In this document: piece by piece, positions 44,003 to 55,400 of the stretch | Layout: each line of letters begins with the position of its first letter | Position numbering within the stretch: the first letter of the stretch is position 1 | NCBI GenBank assembly: GCA_032622095.1 | Contig: CP136069.1 | Location: 127,887,123 to 127,951,122, forward strand | Source: Siphonodentalium dalli | Taxonomy: Eukaryota; Mollusca; Scaphopoda; Gadilida; Siphonodentaliidae | Length of the DNA: 64,000 nucleotides | Direction: 5' to 3' | The notes under the pieces: generated by a model | Seen by the model: only the letters and a program-made list of their open reading frames with translations | What the model was told of the DNA's origin: nothing | The model's database searches: none | Position numbers and translations under genes: made by a program

Positions 44003-44742
44003 TGTGCCAATACGGGTACATATAACTCTTAAGACGATCAAAACGGTTTGATTATTTAATTACAACAAAGTCAATAATGTTCAATCATCGGCATCTGGTT
44101 TCTTCCTAGTTTGTGTTCGTCTTCCTGTCGTATGCTCGGGTTAGGGTCTTCCTGCGTCCTCATCAGTTGGGCGTGTCTGCTTGTCGTATGCTCGGTTGAG
44201 TTCCGGTTGAGTTCGTCTTCCTGTCGTCTGCTTCGCTTCTTCGTCGGCTCATTGGGGTAGCGTTGTTAGAAATACAAGATTGTAATGTTTACCTTGTATT
44301 CCTATCCATGTTTCCGACTGGAGATCCTATAGCTGTCTTCTTAGCGCCACGAGAGTCGTTGGTCACATCTTGTAGCTCGTTGGGAATATTCACGGCGCAT
44401 CAATTCTAGGCGTACCTAGGATAATCGGGCGATCGTCATTTTCATATGCGTCCTTTAGACTGCTCCTCTCGTCCATCGCGCTGCATTGGGTTTCAATAGT
44501 CTTCTTCTGGATATTCCTAGGATAGTTTATCCGCAAATCGTGCTGTGTACTTCTGAATCTTCATGCTGCATTAGCTCTCTACTTCAGGTGGTCCAACTGT
44601 TGTTTGCGTGTCGAACATCGTGCCTTCGTATAGTTAACAGGGGCGCGCCGATATATATATGGTGAATTGAGCAGCCCCCATGAACTGAAGCTTGTCTGCT
44701 TTCTTGGGTTGAAAGTTATGTCCATGGGGTTGTCTTGGTACA
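44003..44742 (-). repeat. 3' LTR of the gypsy-type fossil
   Basis: It begins 'tgtgccaatacgggtacata', ends 'cttggtaca', and aligns to the right LTR from end to end. It carries an extra ~75-bp segment (about 44031-44110) absent from the other LTR. Confidence 0.93.
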
Positions 44743-44763
44743 TTACTCCTTCACTTTTCCGAT

Positions 44764-45100
44764 TTAATGTTGTTCTTGAAATCGCAAGTCCAATCCGTCG
44801 CTGCGTAGCAGGTCGGTGATCTGCCGAAGTAGTTCGCAACAGCGGCATCGATGAATGAGAGGCCGCCCTTGTTCATATGTCCGTTGGTGTCGTTGGGTAC
44901 GGCTGCTGTCGTGCTCTAGCGTAGGTTCGCTGGCGAGTCTGGATTGGCTGTCGGTGTTCGTCCGGGTAGTAGTACCAATCGGGGTCGCTGTCGATGAGTG
45001 CATCTTCAGTTTCTCTGGTCGTGCTGTAAGGCGGGGGAGGTGACTGCATTGTGTAATATCGTCTATGCTCGTTGTAAGGCTGTACCCATGGCTGGTTCAC
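44764..45100 (-). CDS. 3' proline-rich open frame of the gypsy-type fossil
   Basis: Two overlapping minus-strand frames sit between the integrase part and the 3' LTR, where some gypsy elements carry an extra or env-like gene. One shows MQSPPPPYSTT, a P-P-P-Y motif of the kind that recruits WW-domain ubiquitin ligases in retrovirus-like particles, from established knowledge. No fusion protein or membrane segment was recognised, so env is not claimed. Confidence 0.45.
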
Positions 45101-46432
45101 CGTTGTAGGATGTGGGTGACTGCATGTGCGGCATCATGTCGAGGTAGCTTTCATGCGGCCGCCTGCTGGTGGATGGTCGTGCATCTTAATTGGGTGTCAT
45201 ATTGTCATCATCGGATGTCCAGGTATTTTCGTCCTCACTGTCCGAGTATGGGGGTAGGTTCTGACAACTGGTCGACCCTTGTTCCACCACCATGGTCAGC
45301 CTGCAATACTCAAACGGATATTTGTGTGACGTTTGAGAATAAATGACACAGTCAGTATACACAATGGTTACTTTTCCAATTTATCAGTATCGCTTGAGGG
45401 TCGTCAGATCGGCCGGATGCGAAAATGAAATTTACAGCGTAATTCTACAGATGGATTGGTTGACGAACAGTTAAACACAAGATGAATCGGGGTGACTGAT
45501 TCCTTTCATCAAAACGTATGACTGCATGTCAGGATTTCTAATCCCTATTCAACGCTTGCTATGATAATTCTGATAACTACATAACTATAATACAATGGAC
45601 ATCATCGCTATGCAACAATTAATATTCAAAATATATGAAATGCATAAACGTCCATACACATGCAGATGATTCTAATATCAGTGCAACAATCAATACGAAG
45701 GAAATGCGGAATACATTAATATATGATACATAATTAATACTAATCCAAATCCGCCACAGATGTGGTTAGCCTCTGGCGGCTATAATTGGATATAGGCGTT
45801 CCTGAATGTTGACCCGGAATGGCGCAGACGGCTTTGGTCCATCCGTCTCCATTGCTTCGTCGATGGGCCCTTTGACCACGGCATTCGGGATATCCTCCGG
45901 TCGCTGGTCTAACTGCTTATTATACACAATGGCTAACATTGGCAAGTGTCGTTTAACAAATTGTTTTTACCGCAATCGGTAAAGAGAATGAAAATTACTA
46001 CTGTAGTTGTTACTAGGGCAAAATACCACCATGGCCATCTCTACCATTCATTTGGGTAATACTTTTTCGTTCACTAAGTCAATCGTGTGCATATTTCGAT
46101 CGCATTTAATTTGTGCGGGAAGCGCTCAAACATAGTAACCCTAAGGGTGGCGATATGCACGTTGGCGCGGTGCTCTTTATCTCTCGGCGCGCGATTGTAA
46201 AGTTTAAAGCTTTATTTATTAAATTGTTACGCGCAAGTGCCGGGTTCCATGGGGACGTGCGATCTGTAATTGATCCGGAAATTACTCTCTATTCGCGGTT
46301 CGGTTTGGGGCATTGGGCTAATTATTTTCAACATTTATGAAGCCAGGTTAGACTCGTCAATAAGACAGTTAAAAGCGGGGTCTCATTCATTCTATGATGA
46401 ATTCCAGGTCGAAAGTTCGGGTGCTTTCTTAT
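45101..46432. other. 3' internal region of the fossil element, unassigned
   Basis: Lies inside the LTR element between the proline-rich frame and the integrase part. No domain recognised. Confidence 0.4.
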
Positions 46433-47623
46433 TTACATTGCTGCTACTATCGAGGACACTGGGGATAGTATAATTTGCAGTGACGTTTTACTTATTAAGT
46501 CGCTGCTCGCTCCATTCATGAGCTGCTTACATTTGCGAGGGGCCGGTATGGGCCTACATTCACGAGGGATTGATTCAATGGCGGCCACTTCCATTAATTC
46601 ATCCTCTGAGCTGTCATTACTCGTAAGCATCTTTGTTATTTTGCGCCTGCGTCGACGAGGCGCGGGAGTGCGTCGTGCTTTGGCATTCGGCCTTGCTTCC
46701 TCGTCCGTGGACGAGTCACGGATTTGCAATGACTCTGAGTGCGCGAGTCGCACTTTTCTACGCTGTAAGCGCAATTTAAGATCGCTTAAAGGGACATCTT
46801 CATCATCGGAGTCCGAACATCGTCTCCGAAATCGAGCGATTACATCATCTGGCAATGGCTCTGTCTCATCGCCAGAAGACCCACCCACAGGGTTAGGGGC
46901 AGGAACATCGCTATCTTCGTCTTCAGGGGGAACAGCATACGTTTGAGCACGCTTGTTGTTGTCAGTTTTGGGGATTTCCCATTCAAGGTTGGCCTTGCGC
47001 ATATGTTCAGCATGGGATTGTGTGACTTTCCCAGTTAATTGATTCCTTAACTCGAAAGTAACGGGCGTTATTTGCTTGGTTATGCGGAAGTAGGGTTTCC
47101 ATTTAGTTTCAAGTTTGCTTTTTCGCAAGTGGTTCTTAACATAGACGGCCTCGCCAATCTCGAATTTGGTGTCTGTGGCCTTTTTGTTAAATTTCGCTGC
47201 TTGTTGGCGTTTCGCCTGTTTCAAGTGTTTGTGTACCAGCATAAGTGATTTAGGCTGTTGCTGTAATGCTATTTGACAATAACCCTTCCCAGCACGATTG
47301 CGCCTTCGTTCACACGTGACTGATTTTCCAACTACACTGCCGCGCCGTAGATAAACGGTTTTATTAGTGTTGTTCACGAGTAGCAATGGGACTTGTTGTC
47401 TTTTACCTAGTTCCGAAATCGAATTCCTTATCTCCAAACCGGATTTTGATGCTAGGTAACCTTTCTCGATTTGGGCAACCTCTACTAAAGTCGACTTGTG
47501 AAGATAAGCTAATTTTTTTGATTTCCCCATACATAGAGTCGATGTTTGGGGCTTTACACTAACCTTGGTGGCTAATCTCAGAAGAGAAGCTATATGTGCG
47601 TCCGCTTCCAAGGGGACGTACAC
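46433..47623 (-). CDS. Fossil pol segment with integrase C-terminal domain
   Basis: A 396-codon open frame. Its first ~100 residues resemble the post-protease part of gypsy polyproteins. From about residue 140 it reads KFEIGEAVYVKN, TKWKPYFRIT, TPVTFELRN and SHAEHMRKANLEW, the SH3-like C-terminal domain of gypsy integrases that reads chromatin or DNA. A long acidic and arginine-rich tail follows (serine-aspartate stretches, PAPRRRRRK). It is a fossil part of the LTR element; overlapping plus-strand frames are shadows. Confidence 0.75.
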   Translation of the reverse strand: MYVPLEADAHIASLLRLATKVSVKPQTSTLCMGKSKKLAYLHKSTLVEVAQIEKGYLASKSGLEIRNSISELGKRQQVPLLLVNNTNKTVYLRRGSVVGKSVTCERRRNRAGKGYCQIALQQQPKSLMLVHKHLKQAKRQQAAKFNKKATDTKFEIGEAVYVKNHLRKSKLETKWKPYFRITKQITPVTFELRNQLTGKVTQSHAEHMRKANLEWEIPKTDNNKRAQTYAVPPEDEDSDVPAPNPVGGSSGDETEPLPDDVIARFRRRCSDSDDEDVPLSDLKLRLQRRKVRLAHSESLQIRDSSTDEEARPNAKARRTPAPRRRRRKITKMLTSNDSSEDELMEVAAIESIPRECRPIPAPRKCKQLMNGASSDLISKTSLQIILSPVSSIVAAM

Positions 47624-47680
47624 GTCACTGACCTTGAGGCATCCCAGATCATAATACAGTCTGACCCCCCCCCCGAGAGG

Positions 47681-47968
47681 TCAACCAATCTCTCCCCAAA
47701 TCATATTCCGGGTCATATCATTCACTACATCAAATTTATGAGTTAATTTTATTTTCGCCATTCTGAAAGTCAGTTCAACGCTACCAAGTACACCTAGTGA
47801 TTTCCCATTCACGGAGCTAAGGTTAATGTGTTCCCTAGTTAGTTTTGGTCGAAACTGTAATGCGCCATAGACGCGTTTGTGAATCAATGACACTTCCGCG
47901 CCACTATCCACTAATGAGCGATATTTATTTTTACCTATTCTAACTAAACATGAGCTGGGGTTTCCCAC
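47681..47968 (-). CDS. Fossil retroviral-type aspartic protease
   Basis: A 95-codon frame. KYRSLVDSGAEVSLIH carries the D-S-G catalytic loop of retropepsins, followed by the LGVLGSVELTFRM strand typical of the fold. In the parent element it would cut the Gag-Pol precursor. It lies between gag and the integrase part, as expected. Confidence 0.85.
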   Translation of the reverse strand: MGNPSSCLVRIGKNKYRSLVDSGAEVSLIHKRVYGALQFRPKLTREHINLSSVNGKSLGVLGSVELTFRMAKIKLTHKFDVVNDMTRNMIWGEIG

Positions 47969-48018
47969 AATATTGATACTAAATTTCCTCTCATATGTGG
48001 CCTCAATGAGAGGATTCC

Positions 48019-49101
48019 CTATTTTTTTGCGTATGTGGGCGGGGTCATTAGCTGTGGTGGTTTGTTCAGTGTCGGATATTTCCGGCTGTGATGCGGTGCA
48101 TTATGGGATGGGTCACGTGATCGATTGGATTGATTTCGGCGGATTTCTCTAGGTGGCGTTACTGGCGCGTTCCATTGCCTTTGCTTTGAGTCTCCGGATT
48201 TAGAGGGGCAATTTCTAGCCAAGTGATTACCTTCGCAAACCCAGCAAGATTTGTGCCTTTGGTTTTCGGTCTTAAAGGGGCAGCCACGAGCAAAATGGTC
48301 ACCTCGGCACGTCCAACACTCGATCGCTTTTTGAGGTTTGATTACTTCTTCCACGTGTACTTGTCGCGGGCGTGATCGATGTTCTCGGGTCGTGTGGTTA
48401 TCGCGCGCGCATATTTCGCAGGTCGTTCTCGTTCGTTTGTTTCTGAAATGATCGATTTCCATCGCTTCCGGTTCATTTTCGTAATTTTCGCGGCCCGTTC
48501 GTAGGTTGAATACACGTCGGATCCCCATTTCCCGCATGGCGATTTCGGCTGCCAATTTTAGCGTCTTCGGGGCATCTCTAATCAACTTCATTTTCAAGCT
48601 GTCGCTTCTTAAAGCGTCAATATAAAACCATACGAGTTGGCCTTCAACTGCGTTGATCCCACCGGGTTGATCTCTGTAAGCGACCGTTGCCTTTTCCAAA
48701 ATTCGTTCGGCTAGCACATGTAAATTCTCGTTGTGTTTTCTTAGCATCGAAAAGGCGAATTGATTATCATTTATCTCGGCAAATCGACTAGATAATTCAG
48801 TTTTCGTTTCTTGCCACGTGGCGTTGGGATTCGTGGCCAAATATCTTTGCAGAAAATCCGAAACGGGGCCCGTGCTACTTTGAAAAGCCATATAAGGTTT
48901 CTTCGTGTCGTTAGCCCCAGTTAATATCGCGCATTTTTCTATTGACTTGACCCACCCGTGGTATTTCGTGGGGTCTCCGTCAAATGACGTCACTACATGT
49001 GTCACCGTTGTCATGGCCATTGCAGCAATTTGAGAATTGATAGACTCTGTTAATGGGGCGAGAACACCAGCATATTGTGTAGCCATTATGATAATAAACA
49101 A
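48019..49101 (-). CDS. Fossil gag with three zinc knuckles
   Basis: A 360-codon frame. Residues ~35-200 form a capsid-like helical region (FDGDPTKYHGWV near the start, WQETKTELSSRF, AYRDQPGG). Three cysteine/histidine knuckles follow: C-E-I-C...H, CWTCRGDHFARGC and CWVCEGNHLARNC, the last two of C-x2-C-x4-H-x4-C form. Gag would package the element's RNA. The length is normal for a gypsy Gag. Confidence 0.88.
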   Translation of the reverse strand: MFIIIMATQYAGVLAPLTESINSQIAAMAMTTVTHVVTSFDGDPTKYHGWVKSIEKCAILTGANDTKKPYMAFQSSTGPVSDFLQRYLATNPNATWQETKTELSSRFAEINDNQFAFSMLRKHNENLHVLAERILEKATVAYRDQPGGINAVEGQLVWFYIDALRSDSLKMKLIRDAPKTLKLAAEIAMREMGIRRVFNLRTGRENYENEPEAMEIDHFRNKRTRTTCEICARDNHTTREHRSRPRQVHVEEVIKPQKAIECWTCRGDHFARGCPFKTENQRHKSCWVCEGNHLARNCPSKSGDSKQRQWNAPVTPPREIRRNQSNRSRDPSHNAPHHSRKYPTLNKPPQLMTPPTYAKK

Positions 49102-49221
49102 TTAGACTCACGTTTTGCGAATTTTCCAACACTGTTTCTGTTCACACTGTTCTTCTTCCGGTTTCACGGTGTTTCTGCGATTAGCGTTCAGATCCTGGCC
49201 GAAGGCACCAATTAAGAGATA

Positions 49222-49962
49222 TGTGCCAATACGGGTACATATAACTCGTTTGTGTTCGTCTTCCTGTCGTCTGCTCGGGTTAGGGTTTTCTTGCGTCCAC
49301 ATAAGTTGGGCGTGTCTGCTTGTCGTATGCTCGGTTGAGTTCCGGTTGAGTTCGTTTTCCTGTCGTCTGCTTCGCTTCTTCGTCGGCACATTGGGGTAGC
49401 GTTGCTAGAAACACAAGATTGTAATGTTTACCTTGTATTCCTATCCATGTTCCCGGCTGGAGATCCTAGCTGTCTTCTTAGCGCCACGAGAGTCGTTGGT
49501 CACATCTTGTAGCTCGTTGGGAACTGTGTTAGAACTGAGTTATGGGTGTCGGTTTTCGTCTTACTAAATACACAGTGCATGGGTGTTAATGACGGTCCAG
49601 TGCATATTCACGGCGCATCAATTCTAGGCGTACCTAGGGTAATCGGGCGATCGTCATTTTCATATGCGTCCTTTAGACTGCTCCTCTCGTTCATCGCGCT
49701 GCATTGGGTTTCAATAGTCTTCTTCTGGATATTCCTAGGATAGCTTATCCGCAAATCGTGCTGTGTACTTCTGAATCTTCATGCTGCATTAGCTCTCTAC
49801 TTCAGGTGGTCCAACTGTTGTTTGCGTGTCGAACATCGTGCCTTCGTATAGTTAACAGGGGCGCGCCGATATATATATATGGTCAATCGAGCGGCCCCCA
49901 TGAACTGAAGCTTGTCTGCTTTCTTGGGTTGAAAGTTATGTCCCTGTGGTTGTTTTGGTTCA
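49222..49962 (-). repeat. 5' LTR of the gypsy-type fossil
   Basis: Begins 'tgtgccaatacgggtacata', ends 'ttttggttca', followed by TAGG. It carries a ~75-bp segment (about 49525-49600) absent from the other LTR. As the upstream LTR on the minus strand it would have held the promoter. Confidence 0.93.
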
Positions 49963-49966
49963 TAGG

Positions 49967-50967
49967 ACCAAACGTGATAATCGTCGCAACGACTATTTTT
50001 ACATAAAACACATCTTGAATTTTCTGCGAAAGTGGGTTTCTTTAATTTTCTGCGGAAGTGGTTTCTTTTGTCCGTGTATTTTTTCTACTGGTAATCTATG
50101 ATTAGATGTTCTGAAGCAGTTGGACAAATACAAACACAGACATACAAATACACTAAATAGCTACTTATTTTCAGGGACTGCATTATGTCTATGTAATATA
50201 ATTATGGCACACGATGATGTGGATGAATTCAGGCTCTCAAAGAGGTTGCGCTCATTCAGTTTAATCTGTAGCGATTTTATGTTTTAATATTAACTCTGCT
50301 TTGCTCGCGTTGGTTGGTCACAGGTGGATAGGATATTTGTCGTGATTCAGTTCTAATAACACATGCAACACTGAAGAACCCAATTGCGGGTGTTAAATGA
50401 ATGAGTACTACACGTACAATATTTAGATATTCTCGAATACATGGATTCAGTATCAAACAGTATCCATAATTAATGTGCTATAATTCATGTTATGTTATAT
50501 TAATAGTATATTTGTTATATATATATCTTGAGTATTTAATAAATTTGTTGAAATATATCACATGTGCATTTCTTCGTTCCATTTCCACCCGAGTCAATTA
50601 ACAAATCCAAAAACCCCAATTATCCTCTTCGCCCGGCCGCTCATCGCCGTCGAAATTAGCCATCGCCACCAATTCCCAGTAACAATTATGATAAAAACTA
50701 TAGTCGGCAGCTCTGTGATGTTGAGGATGATCACACCTGCCCCAACACCTACCCGAAACAATGGGCGCCGGGTGAACAGGACGACTCGAGGGAAATACTA
50801 CGTTGAGCTTTTGTTGAAATTTGTGGTGAATTTTCAATTAATACCAATGGCCACCTCACATGTTCAAACATAAGTTGCATGGGTCAAATCTTCAGTTTTG
50901 ACATTTGTTCATCTTCATTATTGTCAGCGCATCAAATCGACATTCACTACATTTGAACAACATGTGT
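49967..50967. other. No recognised gene; one GC-richer open patch
   Basis: 50562-50873 is open on both strands and locally GC-rich. Neither translation shows a known domain or good splice sites. Confidence 0.35.
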
Positions 50968-51255
50968 AGGTTGACGTCTAACTAGATTGTGCCCATAGCG
51001 TGTCATTCGACGCTGAGAGTACTCGAAAACAGAAGCCCATTTTATGTGACAAAAGAAGAAACCAGACTGGGTTCATGTCACTTGTCCTCCAGATTTGGCA
51101 GAACAAAACGCAGGTGATGTGGTGCTAATCGTGTCGGATTGATAGATTATGTAGCCCTGTCACCGTAATTGTAACCGACCAGACGGGGTCGATGGTAAGC
51201 CAACACTAAAACCGCTGACGAAAATGGTTTATCGATGCCCCTGTCAGTGATTTTT
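50968..51255 (+). repeat. ~290-bp dispersed repeat, copy 2 (with 43267-43580)
   Basis: Second copy of the block at 43267-43580, same orientation, about 7.7 kb downstream. Flanks differ on both sides. Confidence 0.85.
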
Positions 51256-52480
51256 CCGGACAGTATTCTGAAGGCGATCCGGAGCCGTAGAATAATTAAC
51301 ACTCACAATTTTCAGACGGATATTATCGGCGATAAATGGAGAATCCTGTTCACTAATTGCGAGCGCAAACTCAATTCGCCCAGATGTTATTTATACACGA
51401 GCAATGTCTCACAGGGCCGGCTGTCGAGGTTCCGATCAGGCATTCAAGTCCTTGTGATAAAACATGGGATTAGACCGTCTGGTAAATAAATAACTACGAA
51501 AATATTGTGCATAGCTTCTCTGGACTGTGATAGCTTATGACACACATATGAAACTTTAGTGCGGTCTGTGAGGATATTTTGATGTTTGTTGCTCATTCCT
51601 GCAGTGTGTGTTTAATGATACTTATGTCGACGCACATCATTGGTCAAGATTGGTTGGGTCATTATCACAATGCACAGATTACATTCGTAGTCAGCTTTTC
51701 ACATTCATACCGGTCAACATGTAGTTAATTTTTCACGGGCGATCAATTTCGATGTCAGCTATTCAGATCGCATTGTTTTATCACGTGCGTACGACCTCTA
51801 AAATGTCGACATCGTTTGCGACAAAATGGCGGCATCCGCTGATGCTATGACGAAAATTCAAGAAATGTTACATCAAGTCTTTGTTCGCATTTCCGAGTCA
51901 AGCGACATCGATTCTAAACTTGTAATATACAAATCTCTTTAATTATGTAGTTGTTTTTGTTAGTTTGTTTGTTTTTCGTCTGCTCACAATATGAAACACG
52001 AGTCTGGTTCTATGCGAGAATGTGAAACACTGGTCTCGTTCTATGCGATACTATTCCACGGTGCACTAGCTCCCCGACTCTGGAACACATTTAGCTCACC
52101 GATTCCTATAAGCTGACTACGATAGTTAACACCGGGCTACACTTGTAACATATTTTTAAACGCTGACAGCGACTGTGATCGGATCATTGTGACAATGGCC
52201 CACACATCAGCCACATTAGTGCAATGTCTTTCAGCTCATATTGGTATATTTTGTGCATGCTTTGTAACAAGACGTGTATGCTCATCAAATGGCATAACTA
52301 AAGTAAATTCAGTTCATGTCTGGTACTTCACATACATCACATATTGAGCAACAGTGGCTTGGTCGGATTATCCGGTGTGTGACTGTTCATATATCGCTAA
52401 GTTGTGACCCTTCAGCAAGGTCACTCATACATGTAGGTGACTGATTATATGTACGTAAATGCGTGTTGGGGAAGCGCAAG
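51256..52480. other. No recognised feature
   Basis: AT-rich intronic sequence with 84-codon and smaller open frames lacking domains. Confidence 0.35.
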
Positions 52481-52625
52481 TGTGCGTTTTTGTATACCTC
52501 ACCGCTTCGGTGTAGCGCCTGTAAATTGGACCCGACATTTCTCAACAACTGGAATAATAATGTAACTATTTGTGATTAAGCGCTATATAAAAACTATATA
52601 GTATTAATATGGTTATTAATATGGT
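52481..52625 (+). repeat. Possible SINE/LINE 3' end ('gattaagcgctatataaa')
   Basis: 'gcttcggtgtagcgcctgta' is followed by 'gtgattaagcgctatataaa' and a diverged 'tattaatatggt' tail. The 'aagcgctatataaa' terminus with an AT-repeat tail is seen on many molluscan retroposons, from general knowledge. Confidence 0.4.
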
Positions 52626-53093
52626 AAGACATCGTGAGTTCATCAACGGATGTCACATTGAAGCCAACATATCTAGCTGTCTGGCGTCATTGTAATCGCC
52701 GAACAACTTTAACGTAGTTCAATTTGTAAAACAATTTATGATGCCCTCACGTATCAATTCAGTTCGATGATATATCATTCAGATCGATAACAGCGAGAGA
52801 TTTACAATTTAAGCTGACTTTATCAACAGCGACTGGTAATTATCACGTCTCAAATCAAACCTAGTAAATTCGTTTTGTTTCTCTCACGTTCCAGCGATCA
52901 CATCAGAGAATTACATGAAATATTGTATATCCGGATTATAGATACAATGGAAAAAATCGTATTGATAATATCGTATGAGAAACGTGGTCTATCTTTTCTA
53001 CAAGACGTAACACAAAGAACTTTTGTTTCTTGGTTCCAAGGAGGGAGAGAGTCGGACTATAATACATCATTATAACAATAACATGATTTTTGA

Positions 53094-53235
53094 GGGCGTT
53101 ATGGTTTATTAACGGCCCGGCTGGAATGATTAACAGCCCAAGGGCCTATTAGCGGCCCGAGACGAAGTCGAGGGCCGCTAATAGGCCCGAGGGCTGTTAA
53201 TCATTCCAGAGGGCCGTTAATAAACCATAATGCCC
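53094..53235. mobile_element. GC-rich near-perfect palindrome, ~66-bp arms
   Basis: Left 'gggcgttatggtttattaac', 'ggaatgattaacagccc' and 'gggcctattagcggcccga' are mirrored by 'ggccgctaataggccc', 'gggctgttaatcattcc' and 'gttaataaaccataatgccc'. The loop is about 11 bases. 142 bp in all. The element lies inside the tandem array, so it inserted there later. Non-coding foldback. Confidence 0.92.
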
Positions 53236-53642
53236 GATATGATCATGCTATTACTATTATTACCACAGATGTGGACAATTGACCCAATCGTAAGTTAACA
53301 ATGATGTGTATTGCATGTGAATTGTGCTATGGTGAAATGTGGCCCCAGCCATTTCACTTGTTGCAAGTGGATGTTCATTCAGACTTGTCAGGTGGCAAGG
53401 AGTCTCGAAAATAGGAGAGAGAAAAACCAGCCATGAAGACGAGTGACAAACGATGAGAGTCTGACATCTAAAGTTATTAAGCTTGAGACAATGATTCAAC
53501 CATATAGCGTGATTTCGAATCATAAACCACTACACTGTCGGGAAAATATTGTTGATCCTTCGATTATTTTCTTGAAATGAACACGTATGTCAAAGGGACG
53601 TAACTCGCGTGCTAATAAACGAGATCTAACTTCCGGTCAGTT

Positions 53643-53697
53643 GCCGGGCCGCGGGCCGATAATGAACAGAGCTTTTCATTATCGGCCCGCGGCCCGC
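53643..53697. repeat. Second GC-rich hairpin
   Basis: 'gccgggccgcgggccgataa' plus 'tgaa' pairs with 'ttcattatcggcccgcggcc' plus 'cgc' around an 8-base loop. It shares the GGCC-rich style of 53094-53235, about 410 bp away, but not its sequence. Confidence 0.85.
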
Positions 53698-54914
53698 GTA
53701 TTTCGGTAAAATACCCTATTTGGAACGCCCTGAAAAACTGTATTAATGGCCTAGAGAACACCCTATAAAGTGGTAATAATAGAACGTATACTAGTAGTAT
53801 CGTATCATGTACGGGTCCCTCTTTTCTACAGATATACCACAAAAGAACTTGGGATTTATAGTTGTTCTGATATTGTACTCGCATGCAAGTGGAGAGAGAG
53901 AGAACCGGACTATAATACATCAATAAAACGTATTAGTAGTATCGTATCATGTACGGGTCCCTATTTTCTATAATATACAAATACATTAGAAAAACGTATT
54001 GATAGTATCGTATCAGAAACATGGTCCCTCTTTTCAACCAGATGTAATACAATGGACTTCGGTATTATAGTTGTTCTCAAATTGTAATACCAAGGAGAGA
54101 GAGCCGGACAAAGTGCATCAATACGAGTCAACACAAATAAACTTGAGTGTCCTGGAAATTTTCTCTTCACCAGTTCAAAAACTCACTTAATTACTATACC
54201 CAAGCAATACTATTACCGCCCCCAATATCACAATGCCGTCTATAGTTAGATGTCGTTCCGATGCGCCGTACACCTGAACAAAGTTCAAAAGATTTAAAAT
54301 CTGGTTACTATATAAAATTAACACATTATTCGATTTATCCCTATTCACATGTAAGTCACTGGGGTGCATATGATGTACGAAAGACGTGTAAATGAAGTGA
54401 GCGAGATGTGAGAGAATTGGAAGAATGTAACTTTATCTATAATAACATGTACCCTGTCTGTTTTACATTCATTCATTGATGTCTGTTTATTCCAATACAA
54501 AAATTTATTTAAAAAATATATATATAAAAATGCATCAATACAACATATTGGTAGTATCGTATCATACATATCGTCCCTCTTTTCTACAAGATGTAACACG
54601 AAGAACTATTTGCTCTGGTATTTTACTCACAATCAGAGAGAGAGGGGGGGGGGGAGAGAGAGAGCCGGACTATAAATACCTGGATAAAACGTATTGATAG
54701 TATATCATTAGAAACGTGGTCCCTCTTGTATATATGATGTAACACAAAGGATTAACTATTGTTTGTAATTGTTCTTATGTTGTAATCACAAGGAGAGAGA
54801 GAGAGCCGGATTATAATACATCAATAACACGTATTGGTAATATCGTATCAGAAATATTTTCTACAAGATGTAATACAATTTATTAACAGTTGTTTTATAG
54901 TTGTTCTGATATTT

Positions 54915-55145
54915 TAATCCCAATGAGAGAGAGAGAGAGAGAGATAGAGAATGATATATATAGAGAGAGAGAGAGAGAGCGCGGGACGATAAATACTTCG
55001 ATACAAAGTATGGGTAGTATCGTATCAGAAACGTGGTCCCTCTTTTCAACAAGACATAACACAAAGCACGTTTGTGTCTGTAGTTGTTCTGTTATTGTAC
55101 TCGCATGCAAAGGGGAGAGAGAGAGAGAGAGAGAGAGAGATCGGG
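54915..55145. repeat. (GA)n microsatellites within the tandem array
   Basis: GA runs at about 54925-54945, 54962-54980 and 55113-55141 are expansions of the short GA tract carried by each array unit. Confidence 0.9.
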
Positions 55146-55400
55146 ACTACAATACATCAATAAAACGGGTCGCTCTTTTCTACAAGATGGAACACAAAGA
55201 ACTTGTGTTTTATATTTGTTCCGATAGTGTACTCCCAAGCAGAGAGAGGGAGACAGAGAGAGCCGGACTATACATAGCTTGATAAAACGTATGGGTAGTA
55301 TCGTATCAGAAACGTTGTCCCTCTTTTCTGCAAGACGTCACACAACGAACTTTTGTTCATATATTTGTTCAGATATTAATCGTACTCAAAAGGAGAAAGA

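Larger units (their letters stand above)
44003..49962 (-). mobile_element. Fossil Ty3/gypsy-type LTR retrotransposon
   Basis: Two direct LTRs (44003-44742 and 49222-49962), both starting TG and ending CA, lie between 4-bp direct repeats TAGG (43999-44002 and 49963-49966). The element reads on the minus strand. Just inside the 5' LTR (right) is a primer-binding site like the 3' end of a tRNA (49197-49210, TGGTGCC... on the minus strand). Just inside the 3' LTR is a purine-rich tract (44743-44760). Parts in order are gag with zinc knuckles, aspartic protease, the C-terminal part of integrase, and a proline-rich 3' frame. A reverse transcriptase core was not recognised. It is a broken copy with at least two or three breaks. 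LTRs differ at about 20 of ~630 aligned bases by eye, plus one private segment each, so it is moderately young. Confidence 0.92.
52940..55400 (+). repeat. Interrupted tandem array, ~130-180-bp unit with (GA)n core
   Basis: About nine units share, in order, 'acgtattggtagtatcgtat', 'cagaaacgtggtccctcttt', 'tctacaagatgtaacac.aa', 'gttgttctgatattgta' and a (GA)n run leading to 'gccggactataatacatca'. Units begin near 52945, 53770, 53932, 53992, 54535, 54692, 54830, 55005, 55160 and 55285. Two foreign stretches (53079-53735, 54130-54510) interrupt it, the first holding two GC-rich palindromes. Confidence 0.9.

Noticed and set aside
44003-44742. Host promoter or CpG-rich regulatory region
   Set aside because: The segment is an LTR, matched end to end by its partner at 49222-49962.
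46518-46946. 142-codon plus-strand frame
   Set aside because: Shadow of the arginine/aspartate-rich minus-strand frame of the LTR fossil.
50562-50873. GC-richer 103-codon open frame
   Set aside because: Neither strand's translation resembles a known family; the openness probably follows base composition.
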